DNA of 12,785 nucleotides from an uncultured Collinsella sp. (GCA_900545075.1 UQXT01000059.1:1-12785), one strand, 5' to 3'; shown: positions 1 through 7,615, numbered from the stretch's first letter. The notes: a model not told the origin generated them from the letters alone. Translations and numbers: made by a program.

Positions 1-785
1 AGGAGACCTCGTACCGCTTTATGGTCGCCATCCTTTCTCGCTCTGTCGGCGGCTACATGCGCGGTATGGTCGTGACGTCCATCTGCGGTGGTTTCCTCGC
101 CTTTATCGGTTTTATGATCATCGGCCATCCGTATGCGGCGCTCATGGCTATCTTTACCGGCATCATGCATTTGGTTCCGGTCGTCGGTCCCTGGGTGAGC
201 GCAGCAATCGCCACAGTGCTCGGTTTCATGTTCAGCCCCATGTTGGCGTTATGGACGCTCATCGTGACGATGGTCGCACAAAATGTCACCGACAATGTGA
301 TTTCGCCTAAGGTCATGCAGAGCTCAGTGCAGGTGCATCCCATCATGAGCCTCACGGCCCTCGTTATTGGTTCGGCACTCATGGGGCCCATCGGCATGAT
401 TATTGCCATCCCGCTGTGCGCGGCCCTCAAGGGTATTTTCGTGTACTACTTCGAGAATGAGACCGGCCGCCAGCTTGTGGCCTATGACGGCGCCGTGTTT
501 AAGGGCACACCGTACCGCGATGCCGATGGCAACCCGGTCGCTGCCTACGACGCGCTTGGAGACGATACGTTCATTTACGAGTCCGAGCTCATCGGCAACG
601 AGACTGCTCCCGAGGCCAAGGCCATGCCCAAGCCCGAGCTCGATAATCCCTGGATCAAGCTCTCGGGTTTGCAACCCGATGCCACGGGCTTCTTCAAGAA
701 CCCCTTTGCTAAGGATGACGATTCCAACACGGATGACGACACCAAAACCGGCATCGACGGCTCCATGGACGATGACGACAACTAG
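1..785 (+). CDS. AI-2E family transporter, C-terminal part (5' end outside window)
   Basis: The frame is open from base 3, before the first ATG at 21, so the gene enters from the left and this is its C-terminal part. The residues match the AI-2E transporter family (PF01594): an SVGGYMRG segment, a hydrophobic stretch leading to HLVPVVGPW, then QNVTDNVISPKVM, HPIMSL and a last membrane segment with GPIGMIIAIP. At least four hydrophobic segments lie within about the first 150 residues. A cytoplasmic tail of about 100 residues follows and ends in a run rich in Asp. The family consists of polytopic permeases; members export AI-2 or other small molecules or act in Na+/H+ exchange, so the substrate here is unknown. 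The gene ends 51 bases before a strong terminator and is transcriptionally separate from alaS. Confidence 0.9.
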   Translation, partial: ETSYRFMVAILSRSVGGYMRGMVVTSICGGFLAFIGFMIIGHPYAALMAIFTGIMHLVPVVGPWVSAAIATVLGFMFSPMLALWTLIVTMVAQNVTDNVISPKVMQSSVQVHPIMSLTALVIGSALMGPIGMIIAIPLCAALKGIFVYYFENETGRQLVAYDGAVFKGTPYRDADGNPVAAYDALGDDTFIYESELIGNETAPEAKAMPKPELDNPWIKLSGLQPDATGFFKNPFAKDDDSNTDDDTKTGIDGSMDDDDN

Positions 786-835
786 CGGGGTAATTCGGGT
801 TAACATTCATACGCGCTAACATGCAATTTCGCTGA

Positions 836-865
836 AGGGCCGGCATTGTGCCGGCCCTCTTTTTT
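836..865 (+). terminator. Rho-independent terminator after the AI-2E transporter gene
   Basis: A perfect 9-bp stem, GGGCCGGCA (837-845) with TGCCGGCCC (849-857), has a TTG loop and one extra A-T pair outside it. It is followed by CT and a run of six T (860-865). It separates the transporter gene from alaS. Confidence 0.93.
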
Positions 866-891
866 GCACGGGGGCGGTTGGATGGTAATAT
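864..891 (+). promoter_or_regulatory. Likely promoter for alaS and the genes after it
   Basis: A TTGCAC -35 box (864-869) and a TAATAT -10 box (886-891) are 16 bases apart. The -10 is preceded by TGG, an extended -10 arrangement. The -35 starts in the last two T of the preceding terminator. Transcription would begin near 898, giving a leader of about 40 bases, too short for a T-box. Confidence 0.6.
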
Positions 892-922
892 CGTTACGTT
901 TGAACTGTTTCGATGTGAAACC

Positions 923-928
923 GAGGAG
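923..928 (+). promoter_or_regulatory. Ribosome binding site fixing the alaS start
   Basis: GAGGAG lies 9 bases before the ATG at 938. The frame is open further upstream to a GTG at 848, but that codon lies in the loop and stem of the upstream terminator and ahead of the promoter, so 938 is the credible start. Confidence 0.8.
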
Positions 929-937
929 ATTCCCTCT

Positions 938-3592
938 ATGAGTGCTGACTACCCGTCAATGACTACGGCCGAGATCCGCTCCAAGTTCCTCAACTTCTTT
1001 GAGGAGCGCGGTCTTAAGCTCTATCCTTCTTCGTCCCTTGTTCCCGACGATCCCTCGCTGCTGCTTGCCAACGCCGGCATGAACCAGTTTAAGGAGTACT
1101 ACCAGGGCAAGAAGACCATGAAGGAGATCGGCGCGATCTCCTGTCAGAAGTGCGTCCGCACCAACGACATTGACTGCATCGGCGAGGACGGCCGTCACCT
1201 GTCGTTCTTCGAGATGCTCGGCGATTTCTCTTTTGGCGGCGTCTCCAAGGAGCAGGCTTGCGCCTGGGCCTTTGAGCTCATCACCAAGGAGTTCAAGCTG
1301 CCGCTCGACCGCCTGTACTTCACCGTCTTTACCGAGGACGACGAGACCCACGACGTGTGGCGCTCCCTGGGCGTTGCCGAGGACCACATCTCGCGTCTGG
1401 GTGAGGACGACTTCTGGGCCGCTGGCCCCACCGGCCCCTGCGGTCCGTGCTCCGAGATCTACTTTGACATGGGCGAGGAGGTCGGCTGCGGCAGCCCCGA
1501 CTGCAAGCCCGGCTGCGACTGCGATCGCTTCCTGGAGTTCTGGAACCTCGTGTTTACCCAGTACGACCGCCAGGAGGACGGCTCCATGCCGGAGCTGCCG
1601 CACCGCAACCTCGATACGGGCATGGGCCTGGAGCGCATGGCCGCTATCATGCAGCACAAGACTGCTAACTACGACGGCGATCTGATGCAGCATCTCATCA
1701 AACTGGGCGAGAAGATCAGCGGCAAGACCTATGACGCCGACGATTACTCCGGCGCCAGCCGCTCCCTGCGTATCATCGCCGACCACTCCCGTGCCGTCGA
1801 CTTTATGATCTCGGACGGCATCCTTCCCGGCAACGAGGGTCGCGAGTACGTCCTTCGCCGTCTGCTCCGCCGTGCCGTGTTCCACGGTCGCCTGCTGGGC
1901 ATCGAGGGCGCCTTCCTGACCAAGTTCATCGACGAGGTCAACGCTCAAATGGGCGAGGCCTATCCCGAGCTGCTCAAGAACGTCGCGCTCGTCAAGGGTA
2001 TCGTCGCCTCCGAGGAGGAGCGCTTCTCCACGACGCTCGATAACGGCCGCGTCTACCTGGATGAGGCCCTGGCAGCGCTTGCCGAGGGTGCTGTGCTTCC
2101 GGGCGATGTTGCCTTTAAGCTGCACGACACCTTTGGTTTCCCCATCGACTTGACTGTCGAGATCGCCGGCACCGCCGGTCACGACGTCGATATGGACGGC
2201 TTCACCGCTTGCATGGAGGACCAGAAGGCCCGCGCTCGCGCCAACGCCAAGGGCGATGCCTGGGGCAGCTTCAACGACGTGTGGGTCGAGCTTTCCGACA
2301 AGGTCGCTGCGACCGATTTCGACGGCTATGACAATGATGCGATCGAGGGCGCCAAGGTTGTCGCCATCGTTCGCAACGGCGAGTCCGTCGAGTCCGCTGC
2401 CGCGGGCGAGGATGTCGAGGTCGTGCTTGACCGTACTCCGTTCTACGCCGAGATGGGTGGCCAGCAGGGCGACGTCGGTGAGATTTCCGCCGAGGGCGTT
2501 TCGCTGGTCGTTTCCGATACAAAGAACCACAACGGCCTGTATGCCCACGTCGCCCACATTGCCGAGGGCACGCTGACCGTCGGTTCAACCGTGACCGCCA
2601 CGCTCGACGCCGAGCGCCGTGGCTTCCTGCGCCGCAACCACACCGCCACGCACCTGCTCGACGCCGCGCTTAAGCAGGTCCTGGGCGAGCATGTCTCCCA
2701 GGCCGGCTCGCTGGTGACGCCCGAGCACCTGCGCTTTGACTTCACACACTTCGAGGCCCTGTCCTCCGAGCAGCTCAAGGCTGTCGAGGACCTGGTCAAC
2801 CAGCAGATCTTCGCCTCCAAGCCGGTCGTGACCCGTGTTATGGGCATCGACGAGGCTAAGGCTGCCGGCGCTGTCGCTCTGTTTGGAGAGAAGTACGGCG
2901 ATGTCGTCCGCGTCGTCTCCGTGGGCGCCGAGGACCAGCCGTTCTCTCGCGAGCTCTGCGGTGGCACGCACGCTGCCAACACCGCCGAGATCGGCCTGTT
3001 CAAGATTATCTCCGAGTCCTCCACGGGCTCGAACGTCCGCCGTATCGAGGCCGTGACCTCTAAGGGCGCCCTCGACTACATGGCCGACCGCCTGGCACTT
3101 GTTGACGCCGCTGCCGCTGCGCTCAAGTGCCGTGTCGACGAGGTTCCCGCTCGTGTGGAGAACCTGCAGGCAGAGCTGCGCGAGACATCTAACAAGCTCA
3201 AGAAGGCGCTGACCGGTGGCTCCTCCGATGCTATCTCCAGTGCTATCGAGGGTGCCGTCGAGCTCGATGGCTACAAGCTTGTCGTCGCTGAGCTCCAGGG
3301 TCTTGAGGCTGCTGACCTGCGCAACGTCTGGGATACCGTGCACCAGAAGGTTGCCGGCCCCGTCGCCTGCGTTGTTGCTAGCGTGACCGAGAAGGGCACC
3401 CCGGCCCTGCTCGCCGCCGGCTCCGATGACGCCGTGAAGGCCGGTTTCCACGCCGGTAACGTGATTAAGCAGATCGCGGGCCTGGTCGACGGTCGCGGTG
3501 GCGGCCGTCCCAACATGGCCCAGGCCGGTGGCAAGAATGCTGCCGGCATCGCCGATGCCCTCGCGGCCGCCAAGACCGCGCTCGGCGCCTAA
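938..3592 (+). CDS. alaS: Alanyl-tRNA synthetase
   Basis: This class II synthetase charges tRNA-Ala and edits Ser- and Gly-tRNA-Ala in the cytoplasm. At 884 residues it has the normal full length. Motif 2 (RHLSFFEMLGDFSFG) is near residues 85-100 and motif 3 (LDTGMGLER) near 224-233. The editing domain has the zinc-site signature H568-xxx-H572 (HTATH) and C674-xxx-H678 (CGGTH). The C-Ala domain ends in the Gly-rich GGRGGGRPNMAQAGG segment. A cysteine cluster in the catalytic half (C184, C189, C193, C195, around KPGCDCDRF) is of a type I recall from clostridial and related AlaRS. The ATG at 938 is chosen for its GAGGAG and its position after the promoter. It is the first gene of a run reaching the aroB-like gene; ruvX follows 17 bases later without a terminator. 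Confidence 0.98.
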   Translation: MSADYPSMTTAEIRSKFLNFFEERGLKLYPSSSLVPDDPSLLLANAGMNQFKEYYQGKKTMKEIGAISCQKCVRTNDIDCIGEDGRHLSFFEMLGDFSFGGVSKEQACAWAFELITKEFKLPLDRLYFTVFTEDDETHDVWRSLGVAEDHISRLGEDDFWAAGPTGPCGPCSEIYFDMGEEVGCGSPDCKPGCDCDRFLEFWNLVFTQYDRQEDGSMPELPHRNLDTGMGLERMAAIMQHKTANYDGDLMQHLIKLGEKISGKTYDADDYSGASRSLRIIADHSRAVDFMISDGILPGNEGREYVLRRLLRRAVFHGRLLGIEGAFLTKFIDEVNAQMGEAYPELLKNVALVKGIVASEEERFSTTLDNGRVYLDEALAALAEGAVLPGDVAFKLHDTFGFPIDLTVEIAGTAGHDVDMDGFTACMEDQKARARANAKGDAWGSFNDVWVELSDKVAATDFDGYDNDAIEGAKVVAIVRNGESVESAAAGEDVEVVLDRTPFYAEMGGQQGDVGEISAEGVSLVVSDTKNHNGLYAHVAHIAEGTLTVGSTVTATLDAERRGFLRRNHTATHLLDAALKQVLGEHVSQAGSLVTPEHLRFDFTHFEALSSEQLKAVEDLVNQQIFASKPVVTRVMGIDEAKAAGAVALFGEKYGDVVRVVSVGAEDQPFSRELCGGTHAANTAEIGLFKIISESSTGSNVRRIEAVTSKGALDYMADRLALVDAAAAALKCRVDEVPARVENLQAELRETSNKLKKALTGGSSDAISSAIEGAVELDGYKLVVAELQGLEAADLRNVWDTVHQKVAGPVACVVASVTEKGTPALLAAGSDDAVKAGFHAGNVIKQIAGLVDGRGGGRPNMAQAGGKNAAGIADALAAAKTALGA

Positions 3593-3609
3593 GAATCTAA
3601 GAAGTCACT

Positions 3610-4038
3610 GTGGTCGCGCTTGCGCTGGACATAGGGGAGACCAGGATTGGCATCGCCGTCTCGAGCCGTGATGGCAAGATGGCGATGCCCGTCAAGGTGC
3701 TCCCGGCCGCCGAGGTCACCGGTATGGCCAAGACGTTCCGCTACCTGGTCGAGGACTATGAGCCCGACATCCTGGTAAGCGGACGCCCCCTGACCATGGC
3801 CGGCGAGCCCGGTCCCCAGGCCGAGCGCGTTGCCGCCGTGGTGCAAAAGATCGCCGACGAGCTCGATCTTCCGCTCGAGTTTGAGGATGAGCGTCTGTCC
3901 TCGCAAGAGGCCAAGCGTATCCTGCGTGAGCAGGGACTCAACGAAAAGCAGATGAGGGGCAAGATTGACATGATTGCCGCCAGCCTGTTCTTGCAGACAT
4001 GGCTCGATCGCAAAAACAAGGAGGTCTCGCATGTCTAG
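3610..4038 (+). CDS. ruvX: Putative pre-16S rRNA nuclease, YqgF/RuvX family
   Basis: A 142-residue RNase H-fold protein of the YqgF/RuvX family, which is linked to trimming the 5' end of 16S rRNA. An older proposal, Holliday-junction resolution, is less well supported. The acidic residues expected in the active site are present: D7 in ALDIGETRIGIAV, the Glu in DERLSS, and the Asp in GKIDMIAASLF. The SGRPLTMAGEPGPQAERV segment matches the family. The start is GTG; D7 follows so closely that no later start would work. An AAGAAG 5 bases upstream is a modest ribosome binding site. The last 8 bases overlap mltG, suggesting translational coupling. The alaS-ruvX-mltG order is common in Gram-positive genomes. 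Confidence 0.93.
   Translation: MVALALDIGETRIGIAVSSRDGKMAMPVKVLPAAEVTGMAKTFRYLVEDYEPDILVSGRPLTMAGEPGPQAERVAAVVQKIADELDLPLEFEDERLSSQEAKRILREQGLNEKQMRGKIDMIAASLFLQTWLDRKNKEVSHV
4018..4025 (+). promoter_or_regulatory. Consensus ribosome binding site for mltG
   Basis: AAGGAGGT, a full anti-16S match, lies inside the 3' end of ruvX, 5 bases before the ATG at 4031. The frame is open further upstream to 3974, but this site settles the start at 4031. Confidence 0.85.
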
Positions 4039-5431
4039 CGCTTCCGATCCGCGCCAGCCGAATCGTACACGACAGCCTGCGTCGCGCCCTGTGCCGTCCG
4101 GCCAGCGTCCGGTGCAGCTGACCCCGCGCGCGGCCCAACCTGTCGCACGTCCGGCGCAGCCCTCCTCCCGTCCCGCGCAGCGTCCGGGCCAGCAGCCTGC
4201 TAGTCGTCCTGCCCAGCAGTCCGCCGCCCGAGCGGCCCAGTCCGCAGGCGGCGCCCGCTTTAAGCAGCAGGCACCCACCCAGCGCGCGCAGGCCCCTCAA
4301 TCGCACGCGCATCACGCTCACGGCACGCATGGCGTGGCTCCGGCCGCGCGTTCGAGCTATAACACGCATGCTCGGCGCGGCGCCCAAAAGAAAAGCTCGC
4401 CGGTGCCTATGATTATCGGCACTGTGGTTGCGGTGGTCGTTCTCGCTGTTATCGCCTTCTTCGCCGTGCCGGCCGTCAAGGGCTTGTTGGGCGGGGAGGA
4501 CGCAAGCGTCACCGCTGGCCAGCAGGTTACCGTTACGATTCCCGATGGCGCCTCGGGCGACACGATTGCCTCGATTCTTTCCGAGAACCATATAGTCGAG
4601 AATCCCAAGGATTACTACGCGGCGGTCAAAAAGCTCAACGCGGACATGTCGCTTCAACCTGGCACGTACTCGTTCACGACGCAGATGGATGCGACCAAGG
4701 TCGTCCAGCAGCTTATTGAGGGACCCAATGCCGGCTCCGATGCGTTGACGGTCCCCGAGGGCCTGACGGTCGACCAGGTTGCCGACCGTGTGGCCCAGGC
4801 GTACGGCAGCATCTCCAAAAATGACTTCCTCAACCAGGCGAAGGCCAGTAATTATGTGAACGACTATCCGTTCCTTAAAGGCGCTGCGAATGATTCGCTC
4901 GAGGGTTTCCTGTTCCCCAAGACCTATTCGCTGGGCAAAAAACCGAGCGCCGATGACGTCATCCGCGCCATGCTCGATCAATTCAACACCGAGTACAAGT
5001 CGCTCGATTTTGCCGGTTGCGAGGCCAAGATCAAAGAGCGCTACGGCGTGGGGATGTCCGATTACGACATCATCAATCTCGCTTCCATCGTTGAGCGCGA
5101 GGGCCTCAACGCCGACCAGCGTGCGCATGTCGCCTCGGTGTTCTACAACCGTCTTGCCGGCAAGCTCGATGGTTTGCGCTACCTCAATAGCGATGCGACT
5201 ATGATGTATGTTACCGGCGGCGAAGTTACCGCCGCTGACCTGCAGAGCGATAGTCCCTACAACACCTATAAGCATGAAGGGCTACCGCCCACGCCCATCT
5301 GCTCTCCGTCGCTCGAGGCACTCAAGGCAACCCTTGAGCCTACCGACTCCGATGACCTGTATTTCTACATTACGCAGGATGAGGAGTATTTCTCTCAGAC
5401 CTACGAAGAGCATCAACAGTCTTGGAATTAA
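4031..5431 (+). CDS. mltG: Endolytic transglycosylase MltG (YceG-like)
   Basis: MltG is a membrane-anchored lytic transglycosylase that cuts nascent peptidoglycan glycan strands and limits their length. The 466-residue protein has three parts. Residues 1-126 are cytoplasmic, disordered and rich in Arg, Pro, Gln and Ala, with RPAQ-like repeats (about 19-70) and a His-rich patch (HAHHAHGTHG, 92-101). A single membrane helix spans about 127-149. The external YceG domain starts near residue 160. The catalytic Glu is E355 in LASIVEREG, equivalent to E218 of E. coli MltG. Further family landmarks are LNSDATMMY and SPYNTYKHEGLPPTPI, followed by LYFYITQDEEYFSQTYEEH near the C-terminus. The gene overlaps ruvX by 8 bases and is followed after 2 bases by the yqeG-like gene. 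Confidence 0.95.
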   Translation: MSSASDPRQPNRTRQPASRPVPSGQRPVQLTPRAAQPVARPAQPSSRPAQRPGQQPASRPAQQSAARAAQSAGGARFKQQAPTQRAQAPQSHAHHAHGTHGVAPAARSSYNTHARRGAQKKSSPVPMIIGTVVAVVVLAVIAFFAVPAVKGLLGGEDASVTAGQQVTVTIPDGASGDTIASILSENHIVENPKDYYAAVKKLNADMSLQPGTYSFTTQMDATKVVQQLIEGPNAGSDALTVPEGLTVDQVADRVAQAYGSISKNDFLNQAKASNYVNDYPFLKGAANDSLEGFLFPKTYSLGKKPSADDVIRAMLDQFNTEYKSLDFAGCEAKIKERYGVGMSDYDIINLASIVEREGLNADQRAHVASVFYNRLAGKLDGLRYLNSDATMMYVTGGEVTAADLQSDSPYNTYKHEGLPPTPICSPSLEALKATLEPTDSDDLYFYITQDEEYFSQTYEEHQQSWN

Positions 5432-5433
5432 AC

Positions 5434-5931
5434 ATGAGGATTTTCAGCCCCAAACGATATGTTGCCTCGGTCGATCGCATCGACCTCGATACCCTTTGGG
5501 CCGACGGCAAGCGCGCCATTTTGCTCGACCGCGATAACACCCTGGTGCCGCGTGATACCGAGCAGGTTCCCGCTGCGGTCTCCGCTTGGCTCGAGGCCGC
5601 CCATGCCAAGGGCTTTAAGCTGTGCATGGTGTCCAACAACTGGCATCGCGACCAGGTCATGAGCTCCGCACGCGAGCTGGGTCTCGAGGCCATCAGCCAT
5701 GCCATGAAGCCCGCGCCGTTTGCTCTCAAGGCCGGACTTAAGCGCCTGGGTGCCACGGCCGATGAGGCCGTGCTGATCGGTGACCAGCTGTACACGGACG
5801 TGTGGAGCGGCAACTTTGCCGGCGTCGATACGATTTTGGTAAAGCCGCAGGCCACGCAGGACCTGTGGTATACGCAGATCTTCCGTATTTTTGAGCGCCG
5901 GGCCCTGCGCGACCTTCCCTGCGAGGAATAG
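5434..5931 (+). CDS. YqeG family HAD-IIIA phosphatase
   Basis: A 165-residue haloacid-dehalogenase phosphatase of the YqeG type (subfamily IIIA). HAD motif I is D32-R-D34-N-T (LLDRDNTLV), with D32 the expected nucleophile. Motif II is MVSNN, motif III the Lys in MKPAPFALKAGL, and motif IV GDQLYTDVWSGN. The N-terminal FSPKRYVASVDRIDL segment is typical of YqeG. The physiological substrate of the family is not settled; a phosphatidylglycerophosphate phosphatase relative in plants and yeast is related, so a lipid or sugar phosphate is possible. The start ATG is 2 bases after the mltG stop and has only a weak GGA upstream, so translation probably depends on coupling. An in-frame TTG at 5422 is a less likely start. 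Confidence 0.9.
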   Translation: MRIFSPKRYVASVDRIDLDTLWADGKRAILLDRDNTLVPRDTEQVPAAVSAWLEAAHAKGFKLCMVSNNWHRDQVMSSARELGLEAISHAMKPAPFALKAGLKRLGATADEAVLIGDQLYTDVWSGNFAGVDTILVKPQATQDLWYTQIFRIFERRALRDLPCEE

Positions 5932-5939
5932 GTTTCGTC

Positions 5940-6473
5940 ATGTCCCAGCACACCAAGCACGGCTGCGACCATATCTTCTTTATCGGGTTTTTGGGTGCGG
6001 GCAAATCGACGCTAGCGCGCAACGTGGGCACCATGTTCAAGCGTCGGTTTATCGATACCGACCGCCTGGTCGTGCGTCGTTGCGGAAAATCGGTAACCGA
6101 GATTTTTGAGACCGAGGGCGAGGAGCGTTTTCGCGAGCTCGAGACTTCGGCGCTCCGTTCGCTCCAAAGCGAGCGCAGCCTGCTGGTTTCGTGCGGGGGC
6201 GGCATTGTCGAGACGCCGGTCAATATCGAGCTCATGCACCAGATGGGTACTTGCGTGTACCTCGAGGGTGACTTTGAGGACTCGATGCGCCAGATCCGCC
6301 GCTCCGACACGCGTCCTGATTTCCGCTCGCCTGAGCATGCGGCCCGTCTGTTTGAGCATCGACGTCCGCTGTATCGCCAAGCGGCCGATATTACCCTCGA
6401 TATTCGCAATAAGTCCTTTGAGGACGTTTCCTATGTTTGTGCCGAGATGCTTTTGGAGCGTGGACTGCTATGA
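5940..6473 (+). CDS. aroK: Shikimate kinase
   Basis: Shikimate kinase phosphorylates shikimate at the 3-hydroxyl using ATP, the fifth step of the chorismate pathway. The 177-residue protein is of normal length and keeps the family's functional residues: the P-loop GFLGAGKST (16-24), D39 and D41 in FIDTDRLV, R65 in RFRELE, the GGG turn at 86-88 (CGGGIV), R125 in the lid and R142 in RRPLY. The lid reads TRPDFRSPE where most homologues have RPLL, a mild divergence. The gene lies 8 bases after the yqeG-like gene. It overlaps the aroB-like gene by 4 bases (ATGA), so the two are probably translated together. It looks functional, unlike its partner. Confidence 0.93.
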   Translation: MSQHTKHGCDHIFFIGFLGAGKSTLARNVGTMFKRRFIDTDRLVVRRCGKSVTEIFETEGEERFRELETSALRSLQSERSLLVSCGGGIVETPVNIELMHQMGTCVYLEGDFEDSMRQIRRSDTRPDFRSPEHAARLFEHRRPLYRQAADITLDIRNKSFEDVSYVCAEMLLERGLL

Positions 6474-7579
6474 TTCGCCGTCAACTCATCAATTTCCAAA
6501 ATCGCAGTGTCGATGTTCGCGTTGGGCTTGACGCGTTTAGTGAGCTGTCGCGTATGTTTGCCTCGGCCGTGGGTAAGCCCAAGCGTGCGATGGTTGTCTG
6601 GAACAGCGCTGTGTCCGACCGCTTTGGCAAGATCGTTGAGCACGCTCTGGTCGATGTCGGCTTTGCTGTGTCGGAGCTTTTGCTTGAGGTTTCGCCCGCC
6701 GGCGCGACCTTGGCTGACGCCGATGCCGTCTTTGGCGGTCTGTCGACCAATGGAATTACCTGCGACGATCTGATTGTCGCCGTCGGTGACGCTTCGATGT
6801 GCTCTGTTGTCGCCTGGTGCGCCAATCAGTGGTGTGGACGCACGGAGTGCGCCCTGCTGCCGACGACCTTCGATGCTATGCTCTCGGTCGCCACGACGAT
6901 GGAGCCGCTCGTTGCTTCGGGCGACCACGCGCTGCCCGCCATTGCGGTGCGCCCCGAGCCCGGTCTGGTCGTGTGCAATCTGGACCTTGTTCGCGAGACC
7001 AGCGCCGAGGACCTTAAGCTTGGCTATGCGGTGCTCGTGGGCACCATGCTTTCCAGCAGTAAATCGCGCTGGAATCAGTTCTCCGAGATGGTCCCCGAGA
7101 TTCTTTCTGGTGAGGAGGTCGCGCTCGTCAATGCCGTGCAGTGGTCCCAGACCGCGCGCAAAGACGTGCTCATGGCCACGAACCCCAGTGCTCGCCATGC
7201 GCTTGATTTTGGCAAGACGGGGGAGCGCACCCTTCGCGCCTGCTTGGGCGATGTCGCGGCTCGCGTCCCCGCATATCAGCTCCTTTCCGAGGGCATGCGA
7301 TTTGAGGCGCGCCTAGCACATGATGCCTGCGACTTCGATATCGACTATGTGTTTGAGGTCGATGACTGCCTGGAGGACTTTGGCATCGAGGAGCTTGCCT
7401 TCGACCTGGAGCCCGCCGCCTTTATTTCGGAGTTCCGCAGGCAGCAGTTCGCACGCTCCAATCGCACGATGCTGCCGCTGCCCGCGGCACTCGGCGCCAT
7501 TCGTCTTAACGCCGTGGACGACGATGTGCTCGAGCGCCATGCACAGGCGTATTTGGCTTCTCGCAAGGAACTTCTCTAA
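6470..7579 (+). CDS. Divergent 3-dehydroquinate synthase-like protein, catalytic site lost
   Basis: By position (directly after aroK), length (369 residues) and scattered motifs this is an AroB homologue. A family-like N-terminus (NRSVDVRVGLDAF) is followed by VAVGD (103-107), LLPTT (129-133), a long C-terminal helical half, and RSNRTMLPLP-like text near the end. Normal AroB is an NAD- and zinc-dependent enzyme making 3-dehydroquinate from DAHP. Here the key residues are replaced: the GGGV..GD loop reads AVGD, the GGKT motif is absent (ASGDHALP), the zinc Glu of G-x-A-E is V188 (GYAV), the zinc His of NFGHT is K249 (DFGKT), and the His of HGEAVAIGM aligns with A268 (AYQLLSEGM). The frame is uninterrupted with codon use like its neighbours, which argues for a maintained protein rather than a fresh pseudogene. 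The start at 6470 overlaps the aroK stop; an in-frame GTG-type start at 6437 is less likely. Family assignment is fairly sure; enzymatic function is doubtful. Confidence 0.75.
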   Translation: MIRRQLINFQNRSVDVRVGLDAFSELSRMFASAVGKPKRAMVVWNSAVSDRFGKIVEHALVDVGFAVSELLLEVSPAGATLADADAVFGGLSTNGITCDDLIVAVGDASMCSVVAWCANQWCGRTECALLPTTFDAMLSVATTMEPLVASGDHALPAIAVRPEPGLVVCNLDLVRETSAEDLKLGYAVLVGTMLSSSKSRWNQFSEMVPEILSGEEVALVNAVQWSQTARKDVLMATNPSARHALDFGKTGERTLRACLGDVAARVPAYQLLSEGMRFEARLAHDACDFDIDYVFEVDDCLEDFGIEELAFDLEPAAFISEFRRQQFARSNRTMLPLPAALGAIRLNAVDDDVLERHAQAYLASRKELL

Positions 7580-7584
7580 CTTTA

Positions 7585-7610
7585 TTGACATCCATCGTCT
7601 TTCGTATCAT
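7585..7610 (+). promoter_or_regulatory. Candidate promoter upstream of the pepP leader hairpin
   Basis: A perfect TTGACA -35 box (7585-7590) is followed after only 14 bases by TATCAT (7605-7610), a 5-of-6 match to the -10 consensus. The spacing is short, so this is a weak call. If real, transcription would start near 7617, almost exactly at the first base of the downstream hairpin. No other promoter-like pair is seen between the aroB-like gene and pepP. Confidence 0.3.
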
Positions 7611-7615
7611 TTTGA

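Noticed and set aside
848..937. Upstream GTG start extending AlaS by 30 residues
   Set aside because: It begins in the terminator hairpin and before the promoter, while the ATG at 938 has GAGGAG and the normal N-terminus.
898..937. T-box or other riboswitch controlling alaS
   Set aside because: The leader is only about 40 bases with no terminator or T-box sequence between promoter and start codon.
1481..1525. Cysteine cluster in AlaRS as a novel metal site
   Set aside because: I recall this Cys-rich segment before RFLEFWNLVF from many bacterial AlaRS, so it is not specific to this organism.
956..2557. 533-codon open frame on the minus strand opposite alaS
   Set aside because: It lies wholly within a certain alaS gene, shows no family motif, and its Gly/Ala/Val/Asp-rich composition is what the complement of GC-rich coding DNA gives. 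No ribosome binding site or promoter was seen.
4110..4245. Repeated CGTCC-CGCAG-type units as a CRISPR or intergenic repeat
   Set aside because: The units are irregular, in frame and encode the RPAQ-like repeats of MltG.
3938..5275. 445-codon minus-strand frame opposite mltG
   Set aside because: Antisense to a clear MltG with conserved catalytic residue; the Arg/Leu/Gly-rich translation shows no family features.
6437..6469. Upstream start for the AroB-like protein inside aroK
   Set aside because: The added residues are out-of-frame aroK sequence with no family match; the ATG at 6470 forms the typical ATGA overlap.
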